Shown here: piece by piece, positions 1 through 9,022 of the stretch | Numbering within the stretch: the first letter of the stretch is position 1 | How the letters are laid out: every line of letters begins with the position of its first letter | NCBI GenBank assembly: GCA_021811615.1 | Contig: JAJZNW010000033.1 | Span: forward strand, 1-44,591 | From: Bacteroidota bacterium | GTDB lineage: Bacteria > Bacteroidota > Ignavibacteria > Kryptoniales > JAKASW01 | Direction: 5' to 3' | Length of the DNA: 44,591 nt | Notes under the pieces: model-generated | Told to the model about the DNA's origin: nothing | Databases searched by the model: none | The model's input: the letters and a program-made list of their open reading frames with translations, nothing else | Position numbers and translations under genes: made by a program

Positions 1-1738
1 GTGATTCGATGCGCGCCTTGTCCTCGAATATATGTTTGCGCTTTTCGACAAGGCGCTCGAGCTTCGGATGGATCGAGAAACCTTCCGGGAGTCTCAGCAG
101 CTTGTCGTTTATCGACTGAAGCCGCTTGATGTCTACCTGTGTCTTGATCCTTTTCGCAGCGCCCGTAGGGGGCGGAGTAGGTCGTGATTCGATGCGCGCC
201 TTGTCGGCATCGAGAGAAGATAAAGCGTTCTGCAGCTTGTCGAACTGTTCCTTCACCATGTCTGATGCCTCCGGCCCGGTGACTATTCCGCGCTCCCCGA
301 GCACGGTAGCCCACTTCTGGCGAACCGTCGGCATGTTCTTGATCGTCTCGTACATGAGCGGCTGCGTGAATGTAGGCTCGTCGCTCTCGTTGTGCCCGTG
401 ACGCCGGTAACCTACGAGGTCGATCAGAAAATCTCTGTGGAATCTTTCCCTGTAAGCCGAGGCGATCCTGATAGATTCGATGCATGCGATCGGGTCGTCG
501 GCATTTACATGGATTATCGGGATCTCGAAACCTTTTGCAAGGTCGCTCGCGTATTTCGTGCTTCTCGTCTCATCCGGCGAAGCCGTATAGCCGAGCTGGT
601 TGTTCGTAATTACATGAATCGTCCCGCCCGCCGAATATCCCTGCAGCATCGACAGATTGAGCGTCTCTGCCACGATTCCCTGGCCGGGGAACGATGCGTC
701 GCCGTGGATGAGAATCGGAAGCGTGATCCCGGGGTCGAACAACGGCGTGCCCGGTTTGTGCGCGTTCGTTCCGGCGGCTCTTGCCATTCCTTCGATGACC
801 GGATCCACCGCTTCGAGGTGACTCGGATTGGGCGCGAGGAATATCGATAGGCCTTGTTCGGTGCCGTTCTTCTGCACCTTGATTGCCCCGCGGTGATACT
901 TCACATCGCCGGTCCAGTCAAGATCCGCCCTTGAGTGCTTCTGCGGGGTCGGATCCTTGAACTCCGCGAGTATGGCGGCGTACGGAAGCTGAAGTAAATG
1001 AGCGAGCACATTGAGTCTCCCGCGATGCGCCATCCCGATCACGATTGCGCTTATCCCGGATTGTGAGGCGAGCTGGACGACTTCGCCGAGCATCGGCACG
1101 AGCATGTCGACGCCTTCTCCGGAAAATCTGAACTTCCCGGGGAAAGACCTCTGCAGGAACTGCTCGAACACTTCGGCTTCAGTCAGGCTCCGCAAAAGGG
1201 CCTTCTCATCTATGTGAAGGTTTGGTGGTGCGAATTGTTTCCCCTCTATCACGTCCCGGAGCCAGCGCCGCTCGGCGGCGACGTTCACATGTTCGAAATC
1301 GAACCCGATGGTCGATGTGTAAATCCCCGTGAGTGCCTCGATAGCTTCGAGCGCGTTTTGCGTCCGGGCGGCAATCGGCCCGCCGACAAGATCCGCGGGA
1401 AGGGCGCGCAGTTCGCGGTCTGTCAGACCGTGCGAGTCCTTTCCGAGGATCGGGCTTCCGAGCGGTAACAGACCTAAAGGATCGATCTTTGCCGCAAGAT
1501 GGCCGAACTGTCTGATATCCTGCGCCAGTCTCGCTACAGACAAGATGGTCTGCCAATTTTCCCCCACTGAATGATCGGAAGGTGCTTGTCGCGCGGTTGT
1601 CTCGTCCCGGGTGGGTCTCCAATTCTGGAAAAACTTCTTTGTCTCCGGATCTACTGAAGATGGGTCGTTGAGAAATCTGTCATAAAGTTCCAGGACATAA
1701 CCGGCATTTGGTCCGTAGAACTCTCGTAGTGTATCCAT
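1..1738 (-). CDS. sucA: 2-oxoglutarate dehydrogenase E1 component, N-terminal part (runs off the window)
   Basis: E1 of the 2-oxoglutarate dehydrogenase complex: thiamine-diphosphate-dependent decarboxylation of 2-oxoglutarate in the TCA cycle, cytosolic. The minus-strand frame is open from ATG at 1738 down to base 1, giving 579 codons of an expected ~900 or more; the 3' end lies outside the window. The N-terminus (MDTLREFYGPNAGYVLELYD) matches the short E1 N-terminal domain that contacts E2. Further on are GMAHRGRLNVL, the diphosphate-binding HGDASFPGQG (about 680-710), HVITNNQLGYT and GYRRHGHNESDEP, all typical of SucA. There is no E2-like N-terminal fusion of the actinobacterial Kgd type. 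No strong SD precedes the start. It is divergent from the sdh operon, another TCA enzyme, so the 346-bp gap probably holds both promoters. The last codons at the window edge read DKARIES where the family normally has a conserved W after the acidic residue (see findings). Confidence 0.95.
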   Translation of the reverse strand, partial: MDTLREFYGPNAGYVLELYDRFLNDPSSVDPETKKFFQNWRPTRDETTARQAPSDHSVGENWQTILSVARLAQDIRQFGHLAAKIDPLGLLPLGSPILGKDSHGLTDRELRALPADLVGGPIAARTQNALEAIEALTGIYTSTIGFDFEHVNVAAERRWLRDVIEGKQFAPPNLHIDEKALLRSLTEAEVFEQFLQRSFPGKFRFSGEGVDMLVPMLGEVVQLASQSGISAIVIGMAHRGRLNVLAHLLQLPYAAILAEFKDPTPQKHSRADLDWTGDVKYHRGAIKVQKNGTEQGLSIFLAPNPSHLEAVDPVIEGMARAAGTNAHKPGTPLFDPGITLPILIHGDASFPGQGIVAETLNLSMLQGYSAGGTIHVITNNQLGYTASPDETRSTKYASDLAKGFEIPIIHVNADDPIACIESIRIASAYRERFHRDFLIDLVGYRRHGHNESDEPTFTQPLMYETIKNMPTVRQKWATVLGERGIVTGPEASDMVKEQFDKLQNALSSLDADKARIESRPTPPPTGAAKRIKTQVDIKRLQSINDKLLRLPEGFSIHPKLERLVEKRKHIFEDKARIES

Positions 1739-2084
1739 TTTGGTTCGTCAATTTTTTATTTTTTCCGTAAGACGGTGCGAATCTCGGTATCTGCTTATTT
1801 GCACGAAAGATGATGCAATAAGGGCCAAGGAGGCCGTTCGTATCCCGTCACACAGAACTATCTTTCGCTTTCGTCCGGGTCTAGTATAATAAAAAGATTC
1901 CTCTTTTTCATCTGATTTGACAAGCCTCCAGTCGGGCACTTATTGTCATAGGTGTTGTCAATTTGTGCGGTAGGTTCGCGGAATAAAGTCAAAAGCGTTT
2001 ATTTATTCAAAAAAAGGTGGAATCGTTGCATAAAAAGGGGGTGTTCGTTAACTTTTGCCAGCTAAAATTTTCAAGGAGATAACG
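1739..2084. promoter_or_regulatory. Divergent intergenic region between sucA and sdhC
   Basis: This 346-bp AT-richer gap separates two divergent TCA genes and must carry the promoters of both. TTGTCA occurs twice, at 1943-1948 and 1955-1960, and a TATAAT-like string lies at 1885-1890, but I cannot pair any of them with a correctly spaced partner box. An SD (AAGGAG, 2073-2078) precedes sdhC. The 63-residue minus frame inside (1748-1939) has no recognisable content. Assigning promoters to this gap rests on gene arrangement, not on a recognised motif. Confidence 0.4.
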
Positions 2085-2501
2085 ATGGCATACCAACCAA
2101 AACCGCCCGAAGGATGGGTTAAAACTAATTTAAAGTACACGAAGGAACGTGGAAGTGTGGCGTGGATTCTTCACAGGATCACCGGACTCGGTCTTACTGC
2201 CTATATCTATGTTCACATTTATGCGCTCACCTCTCTCACTCAGGGGCCTAAAGCATTTGACGACGAGATGAAATTGTTTCAGACCCCGGTATTTCATGTC
2301 CTCGAATGGCTCCTATTCTCTCTGGTCGTGTATCACGCGCTCAACGGCATGAGGATAGTAATTGTCGACTGGGCAAATGGGGCAAGGTATCACAAGAAAT
2401 TGCTCGCGGTAGTCTACGGACTCGGAGTCGTTCTCTTCATAGGGATGGGAATCCTTATGTTCAGGGAACCTATTGCTAACATGTTTGCATCGTTAAGGTG
2501 A
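2085..2501 (+). CDS. sdhC: Succinate dehydrogenase cytochrome b subunit (SdhC)
   Basis: Membrane anchor of succinate:quinone oxidoreductase (complex II) that helps bind heme b and quinone. The protein has 138 residues, starting at the ATG after AAGGAG (2073-2078, 6-nt gap); an upstream in-frame TTG at 2055 is less likely. Three membrane helices lie at about 27-50, 68-95 and 105-126. The motif ILHRITG (28-34) is the SdhC 'HRxTG' signature, and His84 in VVYHALNG sits where the E. coli heme-ligand His84 lies. The residue matching E. coli quinone-site Ser27 is Trp here, while Arg31 is kept, so the quinone pocket may differ, perhaps for menaquinone. First gene of sdhCDAB. Confidence 0.93.
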   Translation: MAYQPKPPEGWVKTNLKYTKERGSVAWILHRITGLGLTAYIYVHIYALTSLTQGPKAFDDEMKLFQTPVFHVLEWLLFSLVVYHALNGMRIVIVDWANGARYHKKLLAVVYGLGVVLFIGMGILMFREPIANMFASLR

Positions 2502-2509
2502 GGTGAAAA

Positions 2510-2860
2510 ATGTATAATCACACTGGTTCGAGAGGGAGCGGCGCTCCCGGATGGATACTTCAGCGAATCACGGGGGTTTTGTTGTTCGTTGTGGTACTGA
2601 CACATTTCTTCGTAATGCACGCCAACCCTGCTAGCGGCCACACATATGCCGCGGTCCTCGCAAGAATGCACGATCCGTTCTGGAAAATGTTCGATCTAAC
2701 TTTCATAACCGTCGGACTGTGGCACGGTCTCAACGGGACGTGGGGAGTATTCCGCGATTACAAGATGAAACCTGCCGTCAGCCTTACTATATACGGCGTT
2801 ATCATTTTGTCTGGGATCGCTTTCTGGGTCCTCGGAGTCAATACAATTCTTTCTTTCTAA
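2510..2860 (+). CDS. sdhD: Succinate dehydrogenase membrane anchor subunit (SdhD)
   Basis: Second membrane anchor of complex II, 116 residues, 8 bp after sdhC, with a GAGGTG SD just before the ATG. Three hydrophobic helices lie at about 15-37, 58-80 and 90-113. The signature LWHGLNGTWGVFRDY contains His72, at the position of the E. coli SdhD heme ligand (His71), and Asp83-Tyr84, matching the E. coli quinone-site Asp82-Tyr83. With His84 of SdhC this predicts one b-type heme between the anchors. Two separate anchor proteins indicate the SdhC+SdhD architecture, not the fused cytochrome b558 found in many Bacteroidetes. Confidence 0.9.
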   Translation: MYNHTGSRGSGAPGWILQRITGVLLFVVVLTHFFVMHANPASGHTYAAVLARMHDPFWKMFDLTFITVGLWHGLNGTWGVFRDYKMKPAVSLTIYGVIILSGIAFWVLGVNTILSF

Positions 2861-2875
2861 ATCGAAAAGGAATTC

Positions 2876-4636
2876 ATGATGATCAAGCATCAGTATGATG
2901 TGGTTATAGTCGGAGCGGGCGGGGCGGGACTCCGCGCAGCGCTGGAGATTCCGGAAGGATTCAGCTGCGCCGTCCTTTCTAAAGTATTCCCGACCCGTTC
3001 GCATACCGGGGCGGCGCAGGGGGGGATCGGCGCCTCGCTCGGTAACGAGGAAGAAGACAGTTGGGAATGGCACATGTTCGATACCGTGAAGGGGAGCGAT
3101 TACCTTGGTGACCAGGATGCCATCGAAATAATGGCCAAGGATGCCGTCAGGGCAATCATCGAACTCGAACATATGGGCATGCCTTTTTCCAGAACCCCCG
3201 AAGGAAAAATAGCACAGCGGAGATTCGGCGGGCATACAAGGCCCGAGAACCCTGATGATCCCGATTCCAAGAGAGTTGCCGTGAAGCGGTCGTGCTATTC
3301 CGCCGACAGGACCGGGCACATAATGCTTCATACGCTTTATGAGAACTGCATCAAGCAGAAAGTCCATTTCTTCTCGGAGTATTTCGTCACAGACCTCGTG
3401 ATGTCCGGGAAATCCTGCGCGGGCGTCGTCGCTATGGATATCGCGACGAGCGAGATCCATGTGTTCCATGCCAAGGCCGTCATGCTTGCCACCGGCGGTT
3501 ACGGAAGGGTCTTCAGGATCACTTCCAACGCCCACGTCGGCACTGGAGACGGGTTTTCTTTCGTCTACAATAACGGCCTGCCTCTTCAGGATATGGAGTT
3601 CGTACAATTCCACCCGACAGGTCTCTGGAAGCTCGGAATCCTTATTTCCGAAGCGGCCCGCGGCGAAGGAGGTATACTCCTCAACAACAAGGGAGAGCGT
3701 TTCATGGAACGTTATGCGCCGACCGTGAAGGACCTTGCCCCGAGGGATATGGTCTCACGCGCTATCATAACCGAGATTCGCGAGGGAAGAGGCTTCAAGG
3801 GAAGCGACGGTACAAGTTACGTCCAACTGGACGTCTCGCATCTCCCAAAGGAAGTCCTTAACGACAAGCTTCCCGAAATAACTGGCTTCGCACGGACCTA
3901 TCTCGGCGTGGAGCCTACCAAAGAACCGATACCCATCCAACCGACGGCGCATTACGCGATGGGCGGTATCCCGACAACGGTCGACGCCGAGGTCACGCGC
4001 GACAAGAAGCGGACCACGGTCACGGGCCTGTACGCCGCCGGCGAGGCTGCGTGTGTCTCCGTACACGGGTCGAACAGGCTCGGGACGAATTCTCTTCTCG
4101 ACCTGATAGTCTTCGGACGAAGGGGAGGAAAGGCGATCGCAAAATTCATCAAGGATGCAGAATTCGCACCGCTTCCTGAGGATGCCGCCGAAAGGACGAT
4201 TGCACGGATCGATACTCTCATGAATTCCAAGGGAAAAGAGAAGGTCGGTGCCCTTCGGACGGAACTTCAGGAAAAGATGATGGAGAAAGTAGGGATCTTC
4301 AGGAACGAGAAAGACCTTACCGAAATGACTGCGGAAATAAAGAGCCTTCGTGAGCGGTACAAAGAAGTCTCCATAGACGACAAGGGAAAGGTCTTCAACA
4401 CCGATCTGATGGAAGCTCTGGAGCTCGGCAACCTCATCGAGACGGCCGAACCTATCATACATGGCGCGCTGGTGAGACAGGAATCGCGCGGTGCCCATTC
4501 GCGCGAAGATTTCCCGAATAGGGACGATAAGAAGTGGCTCAAGCATACTCTTATCTACAAGACCGACGGGAAACCCAAAATAGACTTCAAGCCTGTCTCC
4601 ATCACTCGTTTCCAGCCAAAGGAAAGAAAGTACTGA
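2876..4636 (+). CDS. sdhA: Succinate dehydrogenase flavoprotein subunit (SdhA)
   Basis: Catalytic subunit that oxidises succinate to fumarate with covalently bound FAD, on the cytoplasmic face of the membrane. The protein has 586 residues, a normal family length. N-terminal dinucleotide fold [14 protein letters not shown] (9-22); [15 protein letters not shown] (41-55) carries His43, which matches the FAD-linking histidine. Substrate-site motifs [14 protein letters not shown] and HYAMGGI follow, then the C-terminal flavoprotein domain. Start: tandem ATG codons at 2876 and 2879 after AAAGGAA; either is possible. It lies 15 bp after sdhD and 15 bp before sdhB, so the four genes form one operon. 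Confidence 0.97.
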   Translation: MMIKHQYDVVIVGAGGAGLRAALEIPEGFSCAVLSKVFPTRSHTGAAQGGIGASLGNEEEDSWEWHMFDTVKGSDYLGDQDAIEIMAKDAVRAIIELEHMGMPFSRTPEGKIAQRRFGGHTRPENPDDPDSKRVAVKRSCYSADRTGHIMLHTLYENCIKQKVHFFSEYFVTDLVMSGKSCAGVVAMDIATSEIHVFHAKAVMLATGGYGRVFRITSNAHVGTGDGFSFVYNNGLPLQDMEFVQFHPTGLWKLGILISEAARGEGGILLNNKGERFMERYAPTVKDLAPRDMVSRAIITEIREGRGFKGSDGTSYVQLDVSHLPKEVLNDKLPEITGFARTYLGVEPTKEPIPIQPTAHYAMGGIPTTVDAEVTRDKKRTTVTGLYAAGEAACVSVHGSNRLGTNSLLDLIVFGRRGGKAIAKFIKDAEFAPLPEDAAERTIARIDTLMNSKGKEKVGALRTELQEKMMEKVGIFRNEKDLTEMTAEIKSLRERYKEVSIDDKGKVFNTDLMEALELGNLIETAEPIIHGALVRQESRGAHSREDFPNRDDKKWLKHTLIYKTDGKPKIDFKPVSITRFQPKERKY

Positions 4637-4651
4637 AAGGACGGCCGAATA

Positions 4652-5359
4652 ATGAAAGTAACCCTACGAATACAAAGATATAATCCCGAGAGGGATTCCG
4701 AACCCTATTACCAGGAATTCATTGTGGAGGCCGGAGACGAAAAAGAGAGGATACTCGATCTCCTTCTCCAGGTCAAATGGAAATACGACGGCACGCTTAC
4801 TTTCCGACGGTCCTGCGCACACGGCGTGTGCGGCTCAGACGGTATGAGGATCAACGGGAAGAACAGGCTGGCGTGTTCCACTCTCCTGAGAGATGTCAAC
4901 TACAAGAAGCCGATCGTCATCGAGCCTCTTCCGTCTATTCCGATAGTCAAGGACCTCATCGTCGACATGTCGGACTTCTACAAGAAGTATGAAGCGGTGA
5001 AGCCTTACCTTATCAACAATTCACCGCCTCCGGAACACGAGCGCTACCAGAGCAACGAGGACGCGGAAAAATTGTTCGAGTCCGCGAAGTGCATACTCTG
5101 CGGGTGCTGCACGACATCGTGTCCGTCGTCGTGGTCTGACGAGAACTACATCGGGCCGGCAGCGCTGTTGAAGGCATACAGGTTCGTCTTCGATACGCGC
5201 GACGAAGCCGCCGACGAAAGACTCGACGTCGTCGACACTCCCGACGGCGCCTGGCGGTGCCATACTATTTTCAATTGCGTCGAAGCGTGTCCCAAGGAAA
5301 TCAACATCACGTGGCACATTTCGAAGCTTAAGAAGCGTCTCGCCGAAAGGGAAATGTAA
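4652..5359 (+). CDS. sdhB: Succinate dehydrogenase iron-sulfur subunit (SdhB)
   Basis: Electron-transfer subunit linking the SdhA flavin to the quinone site. The protein has 235 residues. N-terminal ferredoxin domain with the [2Fe-2S] ligands Cys55, Cys60, Asp63 and Cys75; an Asp in place of the fourth Cys is also seen in E. coli SdhB at the same position. The C-terminal domain carries CILCGCCTTSCP (Cys147, 150, 153 and 157) and CHTIFNCVEACP (Cys203, 209 and 213) for the [4Fe-4S] and [3Fe-4S] centres. Last gene of sdhCDAB, followed directly by a strong hairpin terminator. Confidence 0.97.
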   Translation: MKVTLRIQRYNPERDSEPYYQEFIVEAGDEKERILDLLLQVKWKYDGTLTFRRSCAHGVCGSDGMRINGKNRLACSTLLRDVNYKKPIVIEPLPSIPIVKDLIVDMSDFYKKYEAVKPYLINNSPPPEHERYQSNEDAEKLFESAKCILCGCCTTSCPSSWSDENYIGPAALLKAYRFVFDTRDEAADERLDVVDTPDGAWRCHTIFNCVEACPKEINITWHISKLKKRLAEREM

Positions 5360-5384
5360 ACACTGGCTTCATCTATGAGAATCG

Positions 5385-5414
5385 AAAGGCGGGTTCTATG
5401 CCCGCCTTTTTTTT
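5385..5414 (+). terminator. Rho-independent terminator after sdhB
   Basis: A perfect 9-bp stem (5385-5393 pairing with 5401-5409), GC-rich with an AAGGCGGG core and a 7-nt loop, followed by an unbroken T tract to 5414. It starts 25 bp after the sdhB stop and ends the sdh operon. Confidence 0.92.
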
Positions 5415-5518
5415 AAGACTGCTACACACCATCGTATGAAGTGTGAAGAAATTTCCCGCTCTAAGTTGAGCCCTACTTTCAGCCTTTCGCAATCCTCCGT
5501 AACCATTTATATTATTGC

Positions 5519-8500
5519 ATGTTAAAGAGAACAATATTAACGATCACGTTGCTATCGATAGCGCTGGTCTCCATTTCATACGCCCAGGAGAATCAATCCG
5601 ATTCCGACATGAAATTCGGAATGGAGCTCTACCAGAACAAGATGTATGACCTTGCCGAGGAGCAATTCACTAAATTTCTTCAGGAGTATCCCGCCTCGCC
5701 GTCAGCCGGACAGGCCAGGTACTATCTTGCGATGTCGCAGTACCAGGAAAACAAGTTCGGCAGCGCCGCGGCGAACTTCCAGGCTTTCGCCGTACAGTAC
5801 CCGAACGATCCTCTCGCCCCGAAAGCATGGCTGAGTGCCGGCGAATCCTACGCGAAAGTAAAAGACTACATGAACGCCGCTCTCTCTTACCAGAGATTCC
5901 GCGTGTTTTACCCGACCGACGCAAAAGCCCCCGGCACGCTTCTCAAGGCGGCGAAATATTTCGAGCTCGCCGGCGACACCGCCCGGGCAGAAGAGTCGCT
6001 CGTCGCAATCGTGCAGAACTACACCACTACCTCAAGCTACTTCGATGCCACGCTGTGGCTCGGCAATCTCTACTTCACGTCCGGTGACCTCTCCAGGGCC
6101 GAAGACCAATACAAAGCTCTCCTCACTTCGGACGATGATTCAGTGCGCGTCATGGGACTGCTCGCACTGGGCAAGCTCGACCGGCTGAGGGGAATGCCGC
6201 AGCAGGCCGAAGCCTTTCTGCAGGACGCTGCCGACTTGAATATCGCACCGCAGAGCTTCGACGCGATGCTGGAGACGATAGAAATCGACCTCGCTGCGGG
6301 AAGCTACACACTCGCCTCGCGCCAGGCCGCCATGATCGATTCAACCAAATTGTCTCAGCCGCAGAGAGAATGGCTTCTCTTCGAAAAAGCTTATTCGGAA
6401 ATCGGCCTCGGCAATCGTTCGTCCTATCCGGCGAGTGCCCTGTTCTCCCTTCCGTTGAAGTACAGGGTGAGGCTCGCACAGCTGCTCAATACTAAGGGGA
6501 GGTACGGTACCGGCATATCGATCCTCGGCAACATGGCGGAAAGCGAATCGTCAGAGTCTATCCTGAGACTCTATTCTGAACTCGCCTTCAGAGCAGGACG
6601 GATGCGGCTCGCCGACTCGCTGCTTACGATAGCCGTCGCTAAGTCGAAACCTGTCGACGTCAGCCTCGTTGCAAAACTGCTCGAGATTGAAAACAGATAT
6701 ATAGGCGATCCTGAGAAGATCAGAGAGACCTTCTACCGCTATGAGAATGTCCTGAAGCAGCGCCCTGATCTTTATGATTATTACAAGGCCCTATCCGAGG
6801 AAGAGGTGGGCGATTATGAGGCGGCCATCCGCGACTTTGAAGATCTGACGGCAGAGTATCCCGAATCGGATTACGCCGGAGCCGCAGACAGCCTCTCGAA
6901 ATACGACAAGAATTACAAGGTCGTCAACTACCGCGATGCCGTGGTTACGATGGCAGACATTCTCCTCGAGCAAGGATCGGCAGACAGGATTAGCGCGTTG
7001 TTCCATCTGGGCAACCTTTATGAAAATGAGTTGAAAGATTACAGCAAGGCTGCGAGAGTTTATAAACAACTCGCCTCGATCTCGGCGGGAGATACCGGGA
7101 GGGTCGCGGAATTCAAGTACGCGGAGGCGCTGGAGAAAATTCCCGGAGACGGAAGGGGTGAGTCTTCACAAGCATACCCTATCTATCAGCAACTCTCGGC
7201 CGGACTTCAGACGGACAGCGTTGCCAAACGCTCGCTCCTCAGGCTCGCGGAGATGCAGGCTCTGTCCAGCGATTCTCTTGCGGCGGAAGGCTCGGCGCTG
7301 AGTTTCCTGAAACGATTCCCGGCTTCGCAGCAGGCTCCTCATGCCTATTTGATTCTTGCTGAGTCACTCTACGGCGGCGGGGCCTATCACGAGGCGATGG
7401 CGCAGGGCATCCTCGCGGGAAACCTGCCTGAGGCGCAGCTGATCGTAGCGAAGGCTGAGATTGCCCTCGACTCCCTCCGGGACGCAGAACAGACCCTGCA
7501 GGTCTTCATCGGCTCGAACCCTTCAAAGAAGTATTGGCTGGAAGGGAACATGCTCTATGCACACGTCCTTGAGAAGATGAACAAGGACGCGATGCCGACT
7601 TACTCCCGGATACTCCAAAAACTGCAGCCATCACGGTATAAGGACGAGGTCGCCGCTCGACTGGCAAACTATCTATACGCGACAGGCCGTTATGACACCG
7701 CTTACACCGTCTACAGGAGTATCGGGACGGACGAGCTTTGGTACAGCAACCCACCGTCGATTCTTTACAAGATGGCGTACTGCAAACTCAATTCAGGCGA
7801 TCTTAACGAAGCGAAGACTCTGTTCCAGAAAGTCGCGACTACTTCCAGCGACTCGTCCCGCGTGCTCGATTCATATTATCAGCTCGGGAATATTTACGCT
7901 ACCCTCGGCGACCGGAAGATGAGCGCCTCCTTCTATGAGCGCGCAGGCAGTTCGAAACCCGATGCCCTGGTGAAGGCGGCTGATATCTATTTTGCAATGA
8001 AAGATTACGCGGATGCAGCAAGGGTTTATGGTGAGGTAGTATCCGATGCCAATTCCGACACGCTCAGGGCATATTCCGCGGCCAGGCTCGTCGATATCGA
8101 TTACCTCGGCGGCAATCTCAAGACCGCAGATCTCGATGCGGCAAGGTTCAGGAGAACCTATCGGGACCCCGGAGGGAAATATTGGGCGCGCTTCCTCGTC
8201 GACAAGGCGGATTACTTCATTCAAAATAAGAATTATGCGGAAGCGGAACGTCTCCTGGCAGATGTGGGACGTAACTATAAGAGCACCCCAGCCTATCCGC
8301 GCTCGCTCCTGGACGAAGCGCAGATCTCGGTTGCACTCGGCGAACTCGACATAGCCGAACAAAGGCTGAAGTCGCTCATCGCAAAGTTTCCGCAAGCCGA
8401 TGTCGCACCGGAAGCCCATCTGGAACTCGGCAATATCTATTATGCAAAGCAGAAGTACCAGGATGCTGCCGATAATTTCAGGGCCGTCTATCTCGATTCG

Positions 8501-9022
8501 CTCGCCGAACAGACACTGGTGCGTGACGCGATGAGCCGGCTCATAAGCTCCTACGAGTCCGTCGGCATGTACGACGCCGCGCTGGACATCACCAGGAAGT
8601 TCATAAAGATGTTTCCCGAAGCCAAATCGATAATGGACAAAAGGATCCAGGTCGGAATTCTCTACGAGGAACTGAGGTATTTCGACCAAGCGCTCCTGAC
8701 TTTCAAAGGTCTCATAAAGGAAGCGAACCGTGATTATCAGGCGGAACTTCACTATTATGTCGGAGCGATATACGACGACAAGGGCGAATACGCTAATGCG
8801 ATCCTGGAATTCCTTAAAGTACCCTACCTGGTACGGCAGAATGCCGTTGTTGACTGGGCCGCGCAGGCATACTATATGGCAGGAAAGTGCTATGAGAAGC
8901 TGAACAAGCCGAACGAGGCCATTGCCATGTACGAGAAGATCGTTCACAAACCGAACACCGACCCGACTTTCATCGCCGGTGCGGAAAGAGAAATAAACAG
9001 AGTAAAGGCGTTGCTGAAATAA
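5519..9022 (+). CDS. Large exported tetratricopeptide-repeat protein
   Basis: An 1167-residue protein with a Sec signal peptide (MLKRTILTITLLSIALVSISYAQ, cleavage after about residue 22), so periplasmic or outer-membrane associated. The rest is almost wholly alpha-helical TPR repeats. The first part (about 30-150: LAEEQFTKFLQEYP, then AAANFQAFAVQYPNDP) looks like the BamD/CpoB outer-membrane-lipoprotein type of TPR, but there is no lipobox cysteine. Repeats of the form YxxAAxxYxxLxxxxPxS continue to the C-terminus, with the clearest ones after residue 900. The start is ATG at 5519; no SD is visible, only an AT-rich stretch, so the message could be leaderless. The stop overlaps the next ATG (TAATG). 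Probable role: scaffold for envelope assembly or secretion; the partner is unknown. Confidence 0.85.
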   Translation: MLKRTILTITLLSIALVSISYAQENQSDSDMKFGMELYQNKMYDLAEEQFTKFLQEYPASPSAGQARYYLAMSQYQENKFGSAAANFQAFAVQYPNDPLAPKAWLSAGESYAKVKDYMNAALSYQRFRVFYPTDAKAPGTLLKAAKYFELAGDTARAEESLVAIVQNYTTTSSYFDATLWLGNLYFTSGDLSRAEDQYKALLTSDDDSVRVMGLLALGKLDRLRGMPQQAEAFLQDAADLNIAPQSFDAMLETIEIDLAAGSYTLASRQAAMIDSTKLSQPQREWLLFEKAYSEIGLGNRSSYPASALFSLPLKYRVRLAQLLNTKGRYGTGISILGNMAESESSESILRLYSELAFRAGRMRLADSLLTIAVAKSKPVDVSLVAKLLEIENRYIGDPEKIRETFYRYENVLKQRPDLYDYYKALSEEEVGDYEAAIRDFEDLTAEYPESDYAGAADSLSKYDKNYKVVNYRDAVVTMADILLEQGSADRISALFHLGNLYENELKDYSKAARVYKQLASISAGDTGRVAEFKYAEALEKIPGDGRGESSQAYPIYQQLSAGLQTDSVAKRSLLRLAEMQALSSDSLAAEGSALSFLKRFPASQQAPHAYLILAESLYGGGAYHEAMAQGILAGNLPEAQLIVAKAEIALDSLRDAEQTLQVFIGSNPSKKYWLEGNMLYAHVLEKMNKDAMPTYSRILQKLQPSRYKDEVAARLANYLYATGRYDTAYTVYRSIGTDELWYSNPPSILYKMAYCKLNSGDLNEAKTLFQKVATTSSDSSRVLDSYYQLGNIYATLGDRKMSASFYERAGSSKPDALVKAADIYFAMKDYADAARVYGEVVSDANSDTLRAYSAARLVDIDYLGGNLKTADLDAARFRRTYRDPGGKYWARFLVDKADYFIQNKNYAEAERLLADVGRNYKSTPAYPRSLLDEAQISVALGELDIAEQRLKSLIAKFPQADVAPEAHLELGNIYYAKQKYQDAADNFRAVYLDSLAEQTLVRDAMSRLISSYESVGMYDAALDITRKFIKMFPEAKSIMDKRIQVGILYEELRYFDQALLTFKGLIKEANRDYQAELHYYVGAIYDDKGEYANAILEFLKVPYLVRQNAVVDWAAQAYYMAGKCYEKLNKPNEAIAMYEKIVHKPNTDPTFIAGAEREINRVKALLK

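Noticed and set aside
1748-1939. 63-residue minus-strand frame between sucA and sdhC
   Set aside because: Low-information composition within a promoter region; no SD.
2696-3613. 305-residue minus-strand frame opposite sdhA
   Set aside because: It is the antisense shadow of a highly conserved sdhA.
7871-8947. 358-residue minus-strand frame opposite the TPR gene
   Set aside because: Antisense shadow caused by codon bias; no domain or SD.
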